Origin: Methylomonas koyamae
Lineage (GTDB): Bacteria > Pseudomonadota > Gammaproteobacteria > Methylococcales > Methylomonadaceae
Direction: 5' to 3'
Assembly: GCF_019669905.1 (NCBI RefSeq)
Contig: NZ_AP019777.1
Coordinates: 2,108,001-2,172,000 of the forward strand
DNA length: 64,000 bases
Shown: positions 55,155 through 64,000 of the stretch, in pieces
How the letters are laid out: every line of letters begins with the position of its first letter
Position numbering within the stretch: the first letter of the stretch is position 1
Notes under the pieces: model-generated
Told to the model about the DNA's origin: nothing
What the model saw: only the letters and a program-made list of their open reading frames with translations
The model's database searches: none
Made by a program: the position numbers and the translations under genes

Positions 55155-58100
55155 TTATTGAATTTGAATCCAATAGTCCCGTTTCACGGTACCTGTACTA
55201 CCTGTACCGCCCCCACTACCGCAACTATTGCTAATCGTCATGATTTCTCCGCTACTGCCCGACATTTCCTTAAATGCGACACATTTGCTGCCCTCAATTG
55301 TTTCCAACCATATTGGAGCTTTTGCGATGCCGACCGTCGATTGTAAACCGGTGACAGAGAATAGAACGCCGTTTATGCTGATCTTGTCGCTATCGTTGAA
55401 TTTCGTGTCGTTATTCAAATCGAAGGATGAGTTTATTGGGGCTCCGCCGGTGACCAAATCGATTTCGTTTAGCCACGTCGTACCTCCCGATTCGCAGGGG
55501 TCCGAATGAGGAATGGTTGTAGCGAAAATGACTCTCCCGTACTTAATTAATGGTGCGGAGTTCACTCGTTCGCCAACACTCAAATCGAGATACCAGCCCC
55601 TTTTTGTCGACCAGTCGACTGAATTACTGGTCGTTAAGCGAATAGTCGAACCGAATGCCGTAGTCGTGGTGACGATTGTTTGCGACTGTAATGCCGAACG
55701 TAACACCGTTCCTGACGTGCTCGGCTTATCCCAAATGCCGTAAAAAGTTTGACCATTGGTGTTTGAGGCGTCGGTTGTCGTGATATAGCTACCGGTACCG
55801 AAATAAACCAGAAATCCACCGTCGGGATGGCCGCCGGCTAATGGTGAAGAAGTGATAGGCTGCCTTTGATTCGAACTATTAATCGCCGTAAATAATGGCG
55901 AGCCTCCGTTACCTAATCCCCAGGCGGTGGAATTGTTTGCGCTTAGATCGAATTTCCATAAATTTCCCTGTAAATCGCCGGCATAGACTGAATCGATTAT
56001 TTTGTCTCCATCGGCATCCAGGAGGTAAGGTGTCGATAGACCGTTGCTGGTTTCATTATTGGTTGCGATCTTTTTGATCAGACTGCCATTGGACAAATTA
56101 ACGATGTATAAGAACGCTTTGCCGGATGGGCTGTTGTAACCGTTGCCAAAAATCGCTGCCCAGATAACGTTGGTACCGTCACGAAGTAGACCAATTTGCG
56201 GTTGGCTAAAGGTGTAGCCTAAATCGGTCGTTATGGTAGAGTCTGCTAGTAAATTTGCACTGTTCGGGAACTCCCACATCACTTTGGTTTGATCGAAGTT
56301 CGTAGGGTCGGTTACATCCAAAGCATAAACGGTTTTGCCTCCTTTTCCCAAGCCTCCCACCAACACGGTTTTCCAGACGCCAGATAAATAAGCGTCGCTG
56401 GCTTTCGGGCCGGAATCTACAAAATAGCGATGGTTATAATCCGGACTCGTGAGGGCGCTTAATTGGTCGTAAACGCCGGCCGGAACATAGGCAAAAATTT
56501 CCTTTCCTGAATTGGTTTGACCGGTATCGGCTTGGAAACCGTGCAACATACCGTCATTAGCTCCGACATACACCATTGGAGTCCTATTCAGGTTATTTGC
56601 GACGTAAGTTGCATAGGTGGATTGTCCGGCGGTACCCGACGGCAGACTGGTGAAACCGAAGTCGGTATTTTTCACAAAATAAGGGTCGGAGTTTACGATA
56701 TCGCCCAGAACGGTGTTTTTACGGGCGCGAAAATCGTTGATGGTTGTCCCCCTCAGCCAGTTAAGCCGATCTGTACAACGATTGTCCGTGCTGTTTAGCG
56801 CAGCTTGTTGGGTCGAGCTCAGAGAGGCACAACTTGCGAAGCTGACGCCGATACTACCGTCATAAGTAAATATTTTACGGTCAGAAGCTGTCGGAATCAG
56901 GCTGGCAGCGTCCCAGGCGCTTGCTAGCGGTACTCCCGTAGTGGGATTAATTGGCTTGGCGTAAAAGTGCCCGGACCAGTCGGAGGGGTCAAATTGCGCT
57001 TGGTAAAGTAAGGTTGATGTTTGCAAACCGGTTGAATTGGCTGCCAAGGCTGCAGCTGTCATGCTCTCGTCGGCCACTTCGTGCAGGATGCTATTGAACG
57101 CGTCGACCAAGTCGGCCGCACTCTCGGTGCCGAAGAATTTGCCTCTGCCGCTGATCGCCGCGTGCCACAAGTCGTAAACTTTACTGGGTGTTGATGCCAC
57201 ATAGCCCGCGCAGCTTTCCCCGTTTGCCGTGTAGGGCCAGCAATAGCGGGATGCCGCGCTAGAACTTGTAGTACTGGTCGGGCAAGAAGTGCCTGCCACT
57301 AACTTGTCATAGTCGCCTGAGAAGGTATTACCTCCCCAATTCGGATATGGACTTATAAGGCTGCCGCTTAAACCCAACCCAACCGAATAGGTGTTCAAAT
57401 GTTGCCAGGTTGCCGGGTCATTTTTTGGATTGAACCATTCTTCCGATTTTTTGGCGGCGAGGTCGGTATTGGTAGACGCTTCACGAATCAATGGACTCAG
57501 TTTGTTGTCTATCCCTGTTTGCAGATCTTTGGACCAGTAGTAAAAGGCGATGTCGGCGAGATTGGTCGATTGCTTATCCCGGAATGGAAAACTCGGAGTC
57601 CAACTGTAGTTGGTGCTGCCGTCAGGGCCCAACGGAACGCTGGTTGCGGTACTGTTGGTGTCGCCGATACCTGAATAGTCGGTAGATGTATCGCCACACC
57701 AGCTACCGTCTGTCATCATCAGGTGCACGCTACGTCGACAGGCGTAATGACTGCCATCCAAAATTTGTGGGTCTTCGGCGTAAGGGTGGTTGATGTTGAC
57801 AGTACCTTGAAAATATTTGCCGGCGTTATTAGCTGCTTTCAGAAGGTAGGTGCCGCCCAAAGCCGGAAACCTCGACAGCCAGTTAAATAGATCTTCCTTA
57901 TGTGTGATATCCCTGGTTTCGTAAACGGTAGTGGTCACCGTTTCGTTCCAAGAGATTACTACGTTGGAGATATTGGAAGAATCGGTGGCGATGCTGTTGG
58001 GTACCGTGATTCGGTATACGCCGCTGTTAATGGAGGTTCCGGTGGTGACATAATTTTTACAATAAGTTACGTTGCTGCAACTTGCGGTGATAATGCCGGA

Positions 58101-59105
58101 GTTCGCATTGGCCGGTGAACCTTGGCCAGACGTAGGCGGAAAACCAGTTCCGGCGGTAGGTGATGTTTGGGTACAATTGGTGAGTTCGATGCGGTCGTCG
58201 CGGCCTAGGGCGTTTCTCTCATTAAACAACGCAGTACAGGTATAGCTGTAATTAGTGGTGGTTACGTTGCTACTCAATACAGTATTTGTAGTCTCGGTAT
58301 GGGTAACTGCGTTGAGCCGGCGAATGCGGTTATCGATATTTTGGCCTGGGTCGCCCCAGCCGTTACAACTGGTACCAAAACTGTTACAAGAATTGATAGA
58401 TTGCCAAGCGACGCGAATGCTGCCACTGAGTCCGGCAAAGCCGTTCATAGCCGCGGATACTGTCGCCAGATTGCGAGTACGATAATAGGAATACCAGTTG
58501 GCGAAATTTTGCTGAGCGGTGGCCGAAAGAGTTGTGACATCGTAGTAATCGTAACAATCTTCATCCCCTTTAGTCCCGTCGCAACTAGCATTTGTGCTAT
58601 CGAACAAATAGTAGAAGGCATGTCCCCCTGTCGCTGGAGACGAAGCAAAAGTTTGGGAGTTGCTGCTCGGATTGTATTCCAGCGTCACCCGGTAGTTGCT
58701 AGATAAATTAACCGTACCCAGGCTGGTATCGAAACCGTTAAGTGGCGCAGCGGTAAAGCTGACGTTCGGATAGCAGGTGGAAGGATTGGTATTGTCCAAT
58801 TTACAGTTGCCCCCGTTATATTTTGGCGGCGGAGTATAGGTTACGGCTGGGTTGTAATAGATAGCATTGAAATTGGCGGCTTTGAAGCGTTTTGTACCTT
58901 GATTAATATCCAAGTTATCCGGTACATAGCTCCAAGCCATGCTGCCCGAGTCGTCTAGAGTAAGTAGAACGTTAGGCGGCATACTTGCGGTTACGAACAA
59001 CGGCACATCAGCTATGTCGAGGTCCGTTGAGTTGGCTGGAGCGTTGATTATAAGAGCCAGCGCAACGGTCAAAAAACTGAGCGTTTTATTTGAATAGAAT
59101 TTCAT
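55155..59105 (-). CDS. pilY1: Type IV pilus tip/biogenesis protein PilY1
   Basis: 1316 residues. Signal peptide (about 1-27), an N-terminal region with the metal-binding start PPNVLLTLDDSGSMAWSY, and a C-terminal beta-propeller with the calcium loop DADGDKIID in YLLDADGDKIIDSVYAGDL. PilY1 sits at the pilus tip and acts in adhesion and surface sensing. The ATG at 59105 follows AGGGAG; an in-frame start at 59138 would overlap pilX. The gene is visibly richer in A+T than the central-metabolism genes beside it. Confidence 0.92.
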   Translation of the reverse strand: MKFYSNKTLSFLTVALALIINAPANSTDLDIADVPLFVTASMPPNVLLTLDDSGSMAWSYVPDNLDINQGTKRFKAANFNAIYYNPAVTYTPPPKYNGGNCKLDNTNPSTCYPNVSFTAAPLNGFDTSLGTVNLSSNYRVTLEYNPSSNSQTFASSPATGGHAFYYLFDSTNASCDGTKGDEDCYDYYDVTTLSATAQQNFANWYSYYRTRNLATVSAAMNGFAGLSGSIRVAWQSINSCNSFGTSCNGWGDPGQNIDNRIRRLNAVTHTETTNTVLSSNVTTTNYSYTCTALFNERNALGRDDRIELTNCTQTSPTAGTGFPPTSGQGSPANANSGIITASCSNVTYCKNYVTTGTSINSGVYRITVPNSIATDSSNISNVVISWNETVTTTVYETRDITHKEDLFNWLSRFPALGGTYLLKAANNAGKYFQGTVNINHPYAEDPQILDGSHYACRRSVHLMMTDGSWCGDTSTDYSGIGDTNSTATSVPLGPDGSTNYSWTPSFPFRDKQSTNLADIAFYYWSKDLQTGIDNKLSPLIREASTNTDLAAKKSEEWFNPKNDPATWQHLNTYSVGLGLSGSLISPYPNWGGNTFSGDYDKLVAGTSCPTSTTSSSAASRYCWPYTANGESCAGYVASTPSKVYDLWHAAISGRGKFFGTESAADLVDAFNSILHEVADESMTAAALAANSTGLQTSTLLYQAQFDPSDWSGHFYAKPINPTTGVPLASAWDAASLIPTASDRKIFTYDGSIGVSFASCASLSSTQQAALNSTDNRCTDRLNWLRGTTINDFRARKNTVLGDIVNSDPYFVKNTDFGFTSLPSGTAGQSTYATYVANNLNRTPMVYVGANDGMLHGFQADTGQTNSGKEIFAYVPAGVYDQLSALTSPDYNHRYFVDSGPKASDAYLSGVWKTVLVGGLGKGGKTVYALDVTDPTNFDQTKVMWEFPNSANLLADSTITTDLGYTFSQPQIGLLRDGTNVIWAAIFGNGYNSPSGKAFLYIVNLSNGSLIKKIATNNETSNGLSTPYLLDADGDKIIDSVYAGDLQGNLWKFDLSANNSTAWGLGNGGSPLFTAINSSNQRQPITSSPLAGGHPDGGFLVYFGTGSYITTTDASNTNGQTFYGIWDKPSTSGTVLRSALQSQTIVTTTTAFGSTIRLTTSNSVDWSTKRGWYLDLSVGERVNSAPLIKYGRVIFATTIPHSDPCESGGTTWLNEIDLVTGGAPINSSFDLNNDTKFNDSDKISINGVLFSVTGLQSTVGIAKAPIWLETIEGSKCVAFKEMSGSSGEIMTISNSCGSGGGTGSTGTVKRDYWIQIQ

Positions 59106-59134
59106 ATTCGACTCCCTAACCGAAACCGGCTGGA

Positions 59135-59626
59135 TCAAGGACTTGGCGTGTAGCTAAACGCCGCCTGCAGAATGACTACTGCGCTGGTGTCTCCGCCCAC
59201 AGCTCGGGCGGTGACGCGATAATGCTCAACTGTTCCGACGTCGGGCATTTTTTCAATTATGTAACGCGGATTCTCCGCTACGCCGCTTACTGTGAATGAC
59301 TTGTAATTCGTCCAGTTGGCAATATTGCCCCAATAGCTGCTGTCGTTGGCGTGTGAAGGATTATTGACCAATCCTGCCGGCATTGTTCCGGTCCATGGCC
59401 CAACTCGCCATGTAGAAAGTGTATTGCCGGCGTTTTTCAACGCAGCTTCCGCGGCTTGAAAGGCCATATCCCGATTCCGAGTGTTCCCGGCCATACGCTC
59501 TTCCAGACCGCTGTTTTGAACGGCGTTGTTACCGATTAGCATCAATGCAACCAGAAAAATCAATGCGGTAAATAGAACAACCCCTTGCTGTTTGCCCGGA
59601 TATCGGCTGTAGTGTAAGTGTTTCAT
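59135..59626 (-). CDS. pilX: Minor pilin-associated protein PilX
   Basis: 163 residues. N-terminus KQQGVVLFTALIFLVALMLI has the PilX pattern with a hydrophobic helix after a short basic leader, followed by LEERMAGNTRNRDMAFQAAE, the conserved PilX motif. It is needed with PilVWY1 for pilus assembly. The ATG at 59626 follows a GAGG site within the pilW stop region. Gap to pilW is 7 nt. Confidence 0.9.
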   Translation of the reverse strand: MKHLHYSRYPGKQQGVVLFTALIFLVALMLIGNNAVQNSGLEERMAGNTRNRDMAFQAAEAALKNAGNTLSTWRVGPWTGTMPAGLVNNPSHANDSSYWGNIANWTNYKSFTVSGVAENPRYIIEKMPDVGTVEHYRVTARAVGGDTSAVVILQAAFSYTPSP

Positions 59627-59633
59627 CAAAGCC

Positions 59634-60722
59634 TCACAGGCGATTACGGATCGCAATGGTGGTAGTGAAGACTTTTCGCAACAGATTGTCTGCTGCTGTC
59701 GTGCTAGCTCCGTTGTAAGTGTAAGTTTGGGCTTGCGAGGTGATGCCTTTTTCGTCCTGGCGGGAGACCATCAGCAGACTGATGCGCAAGCCGAGCACTC
59801 TAGACCAGTCAGCCACGTTGTTGGCAGTGACGTAACTGTCTATGTTTTGGTCTGCCGGAACCGTGGTATCTACACCATAAGTGACTTGCATGTTTTCTAC
59901 GCCGTCGATCAACTCTTCGGCTATTGTCTTTGCAGTTGGTGTGCCGCCGACAATTTCGGAACGCAGCCTTTCTCTGTACAACGCCGGTTCTCCGGCTGCG
60001 TTGGTGCGGATGTAATAGGTGTTGGCGCTTAATTCGAATACGCCGCTGTTTGCAGCAAAGGTTATAGCGGAACCCGGATTTGCGCAGTTGACCGGAGTCG
60101 GTATTACCCCTAACTCCGTAGTACAGTTACCGGGCGATATGCCGGTCTTGCCGTGAGTGACCGTGGTGCTCGTCACGGCGCTTGCCTGAAAGATGGCTGT
60201 GTTGGTCGTGCCGCTAATGATTAAAATGTCTCCAGCGCTGAAGGTATGCGCGGCACTCAGCGTAATAGTCGGCGGTACATGGCTGCTGACCGTCATTTCG
60301 GTCGCCTTGTCGGCCCGAATCACGCTGAACGAATCTCCGCGCAGGCGATCGCCGGCAGTCATGTCTGCCGGTAGGCTGTCTTCGTAGCCTCTGAGCGGCT
60401 GGGTCAACAATTTTTTGCTCCACCAAGTTGCTGATGAATTGGTAACGTCATTGCACTCTGAGGATGTGCAGGCGACATAGCCGGAAAAGCCTACCATTCT
60501 GATATCTCTATCCATCGCTTCGAAGGCGAAGCGGGCATTCTCTTGCATGCGCGACATCACTTCCTGTACTCGGAAACTTTGCCGGCTAGCCAGGAATATA
60601 CTTGCAATGGCTCCGATTATTATCAAACCGATGGTTAATGCCACCATTAGCTCAATCAGCGTGACGCCCCTGCATTTAGAGCCGGTGCAAGAGTAGCGGT
60701 TATAATGAGAATAGCGGCTCAT
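59634..60722 (-). CDS. pilW: Minor pilin PilW
   Basis: 362 residues. Leader ending CRG before VTLIELMVALTIGLIIIGAI, and the PilW region VQEVMSRMQENARFAFEAM (with DRDIRMVGFSG next), the conserved family signature. Part of the minor-pilin complex. Overlaps pilV by 4 bases (ATGA). Confidence 0.9.
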   Translation of the reverse strand: MSRYSHYNRYSCTGSKCRGVTLIELMVALTIGLIIIGAIASIFLASRQSFRVQEVMSRMQENARFAFEAMDRDIRMVGFSGYVACTSSECNDVTNSSATWWSKKLLTQPLRGYEDSLPADMTAGDRLRGDSFSVIRADKATEMTVSSHVPPTITLSAAHTFSAGDILIISGTTNTAIFQASAVTSTTVTHGKTGISPGNCTTELGVIPTPVNCANPGSAITFAANSGVFELSANTYYIRTNAAGEPALYRERLRSEIVGGTPTAKTIAEELIDGVENMQVTYGVDTTVPADQNIDSYVTANNVADWSRVLGLRISLLMVSRQDEKGITSQAQTYTYNGASTTAADNLLRKVFTTTIAIRNRL

Positions 60723-61198
60723 ATCAGGCTACGGGTCGAAAAGCTGGTCACGACGCCATCGCCGTCTTCGTCCCACTGCACGTTGATGACCGCGGCTCCG
60801 GTATTGTTGACGGACAGGCTAGCGTCGCCGGCTGGTAGGACAGCACTGACGGTATTCTTCCAGTCGCCCAGATCGGAGCGTAACGCCGCGGCACAATTGG
60901 TCAAGGTGTTGGGAGCGTTCGGCGGAGCCGCACCGAATGCGACGTTGCAATTGCCGGTTATCGCAGTTGTGCGGTTTAGTCTGAGCCGTTCCAATACGTC
61001 GTTGGCTAAAAAGGTGGCTTGGCTCCGTAAAAAAGCGGAATTATTGTTTTTTACCGTTGTAGCCAACAATCCTGCGTAGCCGAGCAAACCGATTGCAACG
61101 ATCAGCATTGTAACTAATACTTCGATCAAGCTGCTGCCCGACTGCCGCGCACAGTGCTGTTGACTCGATGCTGCAAACTGTTTTGTTGGGATAATCAT
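60719..61198 (-). CDS. pilV: Minor pilin PilV
   Basis: 159 residues. Leader ending ARQSG before SSLIEVLVTMLIVAIGLLG, then a PilV-like domain. The start at 61198 is taken because its ATG shares a base with the fimT stop (TGATG); an in-frame ATG at 61213 is the alternative. Neither has a strong ribosome binding site. Confidence 0.85.
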   Translation of the reverse strand: MIIPTKQFAASSQQHCARQSGSSLIEVLVTMLIVAIGLLGYAGLLATTVKNNNSAFLRSQATFLANDVLERLRLNRTTAITGNCNVAFGAAPPNAPNTLTNCAAALRSDLGDWKNTVSAVLPAGDASLSVNNTGAAVINVQWDEDGDGVVTSFSTRSLI

Positions 61199-61815
61199 CA
61201 GGGGTTGGTGCATGAACTGAGTTCGCTGGCTAAGTCGCTCTTTTCCGGTATGCCGTCGTTGTCGCTGTCCCGCCCTTGACCAACACGTCCGGTAGGCCCG
61301 ATTACAACCAAGCGCGAAGTTCTGGGTTCCGGGATGTTGTTGCCGTCGTTATTGTCGCAAATCGCAAAGGAGCCTTGTGTATTGCTATCACCGGTCGGTT
61401 TGTAATGGATGTAATCAGTGAAACTGTTGGAGCGTAACGTGAAATTTGCCGGGAGTGCTTCGTAGACACGTAATACGCAATCTTCGTCCGATTCGCAAAG
61501 GTTACCGTCACCATCGTCGTTAAAGGTATTTTTGTTCGCATTGCTAGACCGATCCACATCGATAAATACTTGCCAGCCGTTTTCCCATTGGCTGCCGGTT
61601 TTCGCTGCAACGACGATTTGGCCGCGCTTTATCGCTTCGTTGCGGGTGTAGTTCAGCGCGGTAACTAGCTGGTTGGCGGTGGAGGTCAGACGACTGCTGC
61701 GGATCGCAGACGTAAAGCTGGGAATCGCCACCGCGGCCAGGATGCCGACGATGGCGACTACTATGATCAACTCTACGAGGGTAAAGCCGAGCAATGGCGC
61801 CGATTTGCTTTTCAT
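61198..61815 (-). CDS. fimT: Minor pilin FimT/GspH
   Basis: 205 residues. Leader ending PLLG before FTLVELIIVVAIVGILAAV, then a GspH/FimT domain with a polar C-terminus containing DSDNDGIPE, a possible calcium loop. First gene of the leftward minor-pilin operon. ATG 61815 is preferred to an in-frame TTG at 61833. Confidence 0.88.
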   Translation of the reverse strand: MKSKSAPLLGFTLVELIIVVAIVGILAAVAIPSFTSAIRSSRLTSTANQLVTALNYTRNEAIKRGQIVVAAKTGSQWENGWQVFIDVDRSSNANKNTFNDDGDGNLCESDEDCVLRVYEALPANFTLRSNSFTDYIHYKPTGDSNTQGSFAICDNNDGNNIPEPRTSRLVVIGPTGRVGQGRDSDNDGIPEKSDLASELSSCTNP

Positions 61816-62080
61816 TTTTCGGGGTGGCTCCAAAATGACAGGACGGCGGTTCGTCGAAACTTAATAAAACGGAGCTGAAGATAGCACAGTATTAAACAAA
61901 GTTATGAGAGCTGAAACAAAATTCGGCGGAGCCTCGCAAGATCGGATTTCAGTAACTACACTGTTAACCGAGCTTGGCTACAATTGCCTCGTCTCGGAAT
62001 TGTCCTGGAGCTTGGCGCTCCGGCCAAAGCGGCAATTTCGACTACGTTTTTAACGAGTCTTAAAATTGGAGGAAATAATT
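61816..62080. other. Divergent region between fimT and cheY
   Basis: 265 nt, A+T-rich, that must drive the minor-pilin operon leftward and the chemotaxis genes rightward. On the minus strand TGTGCTATCT resembles an extended -10; no sigma-54 type site was found. Confidence 0.35.
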
Positions 62081-62443
62081 GTGGCAACGATTCTTGCCGT
62101 AGACGATTCGGCATCGATGAGACAAATGGTGGCGTTTACCTTGAAGGGGGCTGGCTTCAGCGTGGTGGAGGCCGTCGATGGTGTGGACGCTTTGAATAAA
62201 GCCAAGGCACAGGCTTTCGATTGTGTGGTGACCGACGTCAATATGCCGAACAAAGACGGAATCGAATTGATCAGGGAATTGCGCGCGCTGCCCAACTACA
62301 AATTCACGCCGATGCTGATGTTAACCACCGAGGCCGGCGCGGATAAAAAACAACAGGGCAAGGATGCCGGCGCCACCGGATGGATCGTTAAGCCGTTCAA
62401 TCCCGACCAGTTGCTGAAAACGATCAAGAAGGTAATGGGTTAA
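62081..62443 (+). CDS. cheY: Chemotaxis response regulator CheY
   Basis: 120 residues, a lone receiver domain. TILAVDDSASMRQMVAFTL holds the acidic pair; Asp52 in VVTDVNMPNKDG is the phospho-acceptor, and Thr and Lys of the active site are in MLTTEAGADKK and WIVKPFNPDQL. It starts at GTG 62081, 7 nt after GGAGGAAATAATT. A cheA gene begins 40 nt downstream, so this is CheY rather than pilus-type PilH. Confidence 0.9.
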   Translation: MATILAVDDSASMRQMVAFTLKGAGFSVVEAVDGVDALNKAKAQAFDCVVTDVNMPNKDGIELIRELRALPNYKFTPMLMLTTEAGADKKQQGKDAGATGWIVKPFNPDQLLKTIKKVMG

Positions 62444-62483
62444 GTTTCCGTTAGCGTCGGGGCAGCAAATTCTGGGTGGTTGT

Positions 62484-64000
62484 ATGACAATCGATATGGC
62501 GCAATTCCATCAGGTGTTCTTCGAGGAAAGTTTCGAAGGGCTGGATGCGATGGAATCCGGTTTGCTGCACATGGATATCGGCGACGTCGACGCCGAGGAT
62601 ATCAACACGATCTTTCGCGCCGCCCATTCGATAAAAGGTGGGAGCGGAACATTCGGCTTTACCGCGGTTTCGGATTTTACCCACGTCATGGAGACCTTGC
62701 TCGACGAGATGCGGGACGGCCGGCGCAAGGTTACCCAGCCGGCCGTCGATGTTTTGCTCGGCTCGGTGGATTGTTTACGCGACATGTTGCAGTCCATCCG
62801 CGACGGCGCGGAAATCGATCAAGCCACCGTCTCGGCGCACAAGTTGGCGCTGGACAATGAATTGCATAATCCCGGTGCCGAGACGAAGCCTGTCGCCGTG
62901 GCAGAGCCGTCGTCCGCCCGCCAGGCAGTGTCGAGCGATGCTGGCGAAGCATTGGAAATCAGCGGCTGGACGATCGCATTCAGCCCGCATCTGCATCTAC
63001 TGAAAACCGGTAACGAACCGGTCAGGATGTTCAGAGAGTTGGCCGCTTTGGGGGAGTTGACGACCACGGTCGATTTACAAGGCTTGCCCAGCTTGTACGA
63101 TCTCGATCCGGAAGAATGCCATCTGTCATGGAAATTGCAGGTGTCCGGAAATATTCCGGCCGGGGAAATCGACGAGATATTCGATTGGGTCGAAGACGAC
63201 TGCGATTTGGCCAAACAGCCGAGCTATCGGGCGAACCGGCCGGCGGCGGCACCTGCGCAAGAAACGCATGGAACCGGCAGCGCTGCGGCCGATGCGGTTC
63301 CGGCAACTCAATCTGCAGAAAACGCAGCCGAAATCGAGAACCAGCCAACGGATGCGAAACCGGCTAAAAAGGAAGAGGCTAAAGCCGCCGGCAAAGGTTC
63401 CAGTTCGATTCGGGTCGATACCGCCAAGATCGACACCTTAATCAATATGGTCGGCGAATTAGTGATTACCCAATCGATGCTGAGCTTGTTGGGCGACCAT
63501 TTCGAGATGAACAAGCTCGACCAGTTAAAAAACGGCCTGTCGCAGTTGGAACGCCATACCCGCGAGCTGCAGGAAAGCGTGATGAATATCCGGATGTTGC
63601 CGATCAGCTTCGTGTTCAGCCGCTTCCCGCGCTTGGCGCATGATATTAGCGCTAAGCTCGGTAAAAAAATCGAGCTGAAACTGGTTGGCGAGAATACCGA
63701 AGTGGATAAAACCGTGGTGGAGTTACTGAGCGATCCGTTGGTACACCTGGTTCGCAACAGTCTGGACCATGGCATCGAGCTGCCCGAAGTCCGCATCGCG
63801 GCCGGTAAGCCGGAAACCGGCACCGTTACGCTGGAGGCCTACCACCGCGGCGGCAACATCGTGATAGAAGTATCGGACGACGGCAAAGGATTGGATAAAG
63901 ACAAGTTACGCGCCAAAGCCATTGAGAAAGGCTTGATCGATGCCGACGCCGTGCTGACCGAGAAACAAACCTACGAATTGATCTTCATGCCCGGCTTTTC
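62484..64000 (+). CDS. cheA: Chemotaxis histidine kinase CheA (3' partial)
   Basis: 505 residues before the right edge. The N-terminal HPt domain has His48 in FRAAHSIKGGSGTFGF. A proline/alanine/glutamate-rich linker follows at about 250-300, then the dimerisation helices SSIRVDTAKIDTLINMVGE and the start of the ATP-binding domain, with N box LVHLVRNSLDHGIE and DDGKGLDKDKL. It phosphorylates CheY in response to receptors. The gene continues past the window. Confidence 0.95.
   Translation, partial: MTIDMAQFHQVFFEESFEGLDAMESGLLHMDIGDVDAEDINTIFRAAHSIKGGSGTFGFTAVSDFTHVMETLLDEMRDGRRKVTQPAVDVLLGSVDCLRDMLQSIRDGAEIDQATVSAHKLALDNELHNPGAETKPVAVAEPSSARQAVSSDAGEALEISGWTIAFSPHLHLLKTGNEPVRMFRELAALGELTTTVDLQGLPSLYDLDPEECHLSWKLQVSGNIPAGEIDEIFDWVEDDCDLAKQPSYRANRPAAAPAQETHGTGSAAADAVPATQSAENAAEIENQPTDAKPAKKEEAKAAGKGSSSIRVDTAKIDTLINMVGELVITQSMLSLLGDHFEMNKLDQLKNGLSQLERHTRELQESVMNIRMLPISFVFSRFPRLAHDISAKLGKKIELKLVGENTEVDKTVVELLSDPLVHLVRNSLDHGIELPEVRIAAGKPETGTVTLEAYHRGGNIVIEVSDDGKGLDKDKLRAKAIEKGLIDADAVLTEKQTYELIFMPGF

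Overview
The window looks like chromosomal DNA of a gammaproteobacterium, most likely a methanotroph-like member of Methylococcales such as Methylomonas. This is inferred from the GC-rich sequence, an I-F CRISPR-Cas locus, several VPLPA-CTERM surface proteins, and the citrate synthase/succinate dehydrogenase and type IV pilus gene sets. No rRNA or tRNA gene was seen.

Layout. 1-9191 is a type I-F CRISPR-Cas locus: the 3' part of cas3 (Cas2-3 type), csy1, csy2, csy3 and cas6f, then an AT-rich leader with a match to the IHF consensus, then an array of 54 identical 28-nt repeats and 53 spacers. A perfect 34-bp inverted repeat sits between cas3 and csy1. cas1 is not in the window and would be expected upstream. 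9192-11267 is a mobile, decayed stretch: a fragment resembling the end of a short-chain dehydrogenase, a ParB-like gene on the minus strand, and a 178-bp MITE-like element with 23-bp terminal inverted repeats and an 8-bp target duplication. 11268-22961 is a co-directional signalling cluster: a solute-binding lipoprotein, a PAS-GGDEF-EAL protein, a REC-HD-GYP protein and a 2021-residue hybrid kinase. 23016-28097 holds a P-type cation ATPase (minus strand), an unknown lipoprotein and a CorA-type transporter.

28224-31880 encodes three exported proteins in a row with VPLPA-type sorting tails, the first a subtilisin-like protein with an altered triad. 31982-37415 holds a SEC-C/TPR/sulfotransferase protein, a membrane sensor module with no output domain, and a lipid-anchored metzincin with a PKD domain. 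37502-39071 (minus) holds a small unknown protein and a YeeE/YedE pair. 39434-44516 is a response regulator plus a hybrid kinase. 44803-48149 holds a CysB-type regulator, a FecI/FecR pair without a receptor, and a flavin reductase-like protein.

48314-53470 is a central-metabolism cluster: gltA, a SDHAF4-type assembly factor, sdhC, sdhD, sdhA, sdhB and sdhE, tightly packed and in several places overlapping; queA follows. 54625-61815 (minus) is a minor-pilin operon read fimT-pilV-pilW-pilX-pilY1-pilE. The window ends with cheY and a cheA cut by the right edge.

The window is unusually rich in signal transduction: four proteins with PAS, HAMP or receiver modules, several of them very large, two complete HisKA-HATPase-REC-HPt chains, and one enzyme each of the GGDEF/EAL and HD-GYP type, pointing to heavy use of c-di-GMP and phosphorelays. 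Pili, CTERM proteins and chemotaxis genes fit a surface-associated or motile way of life.
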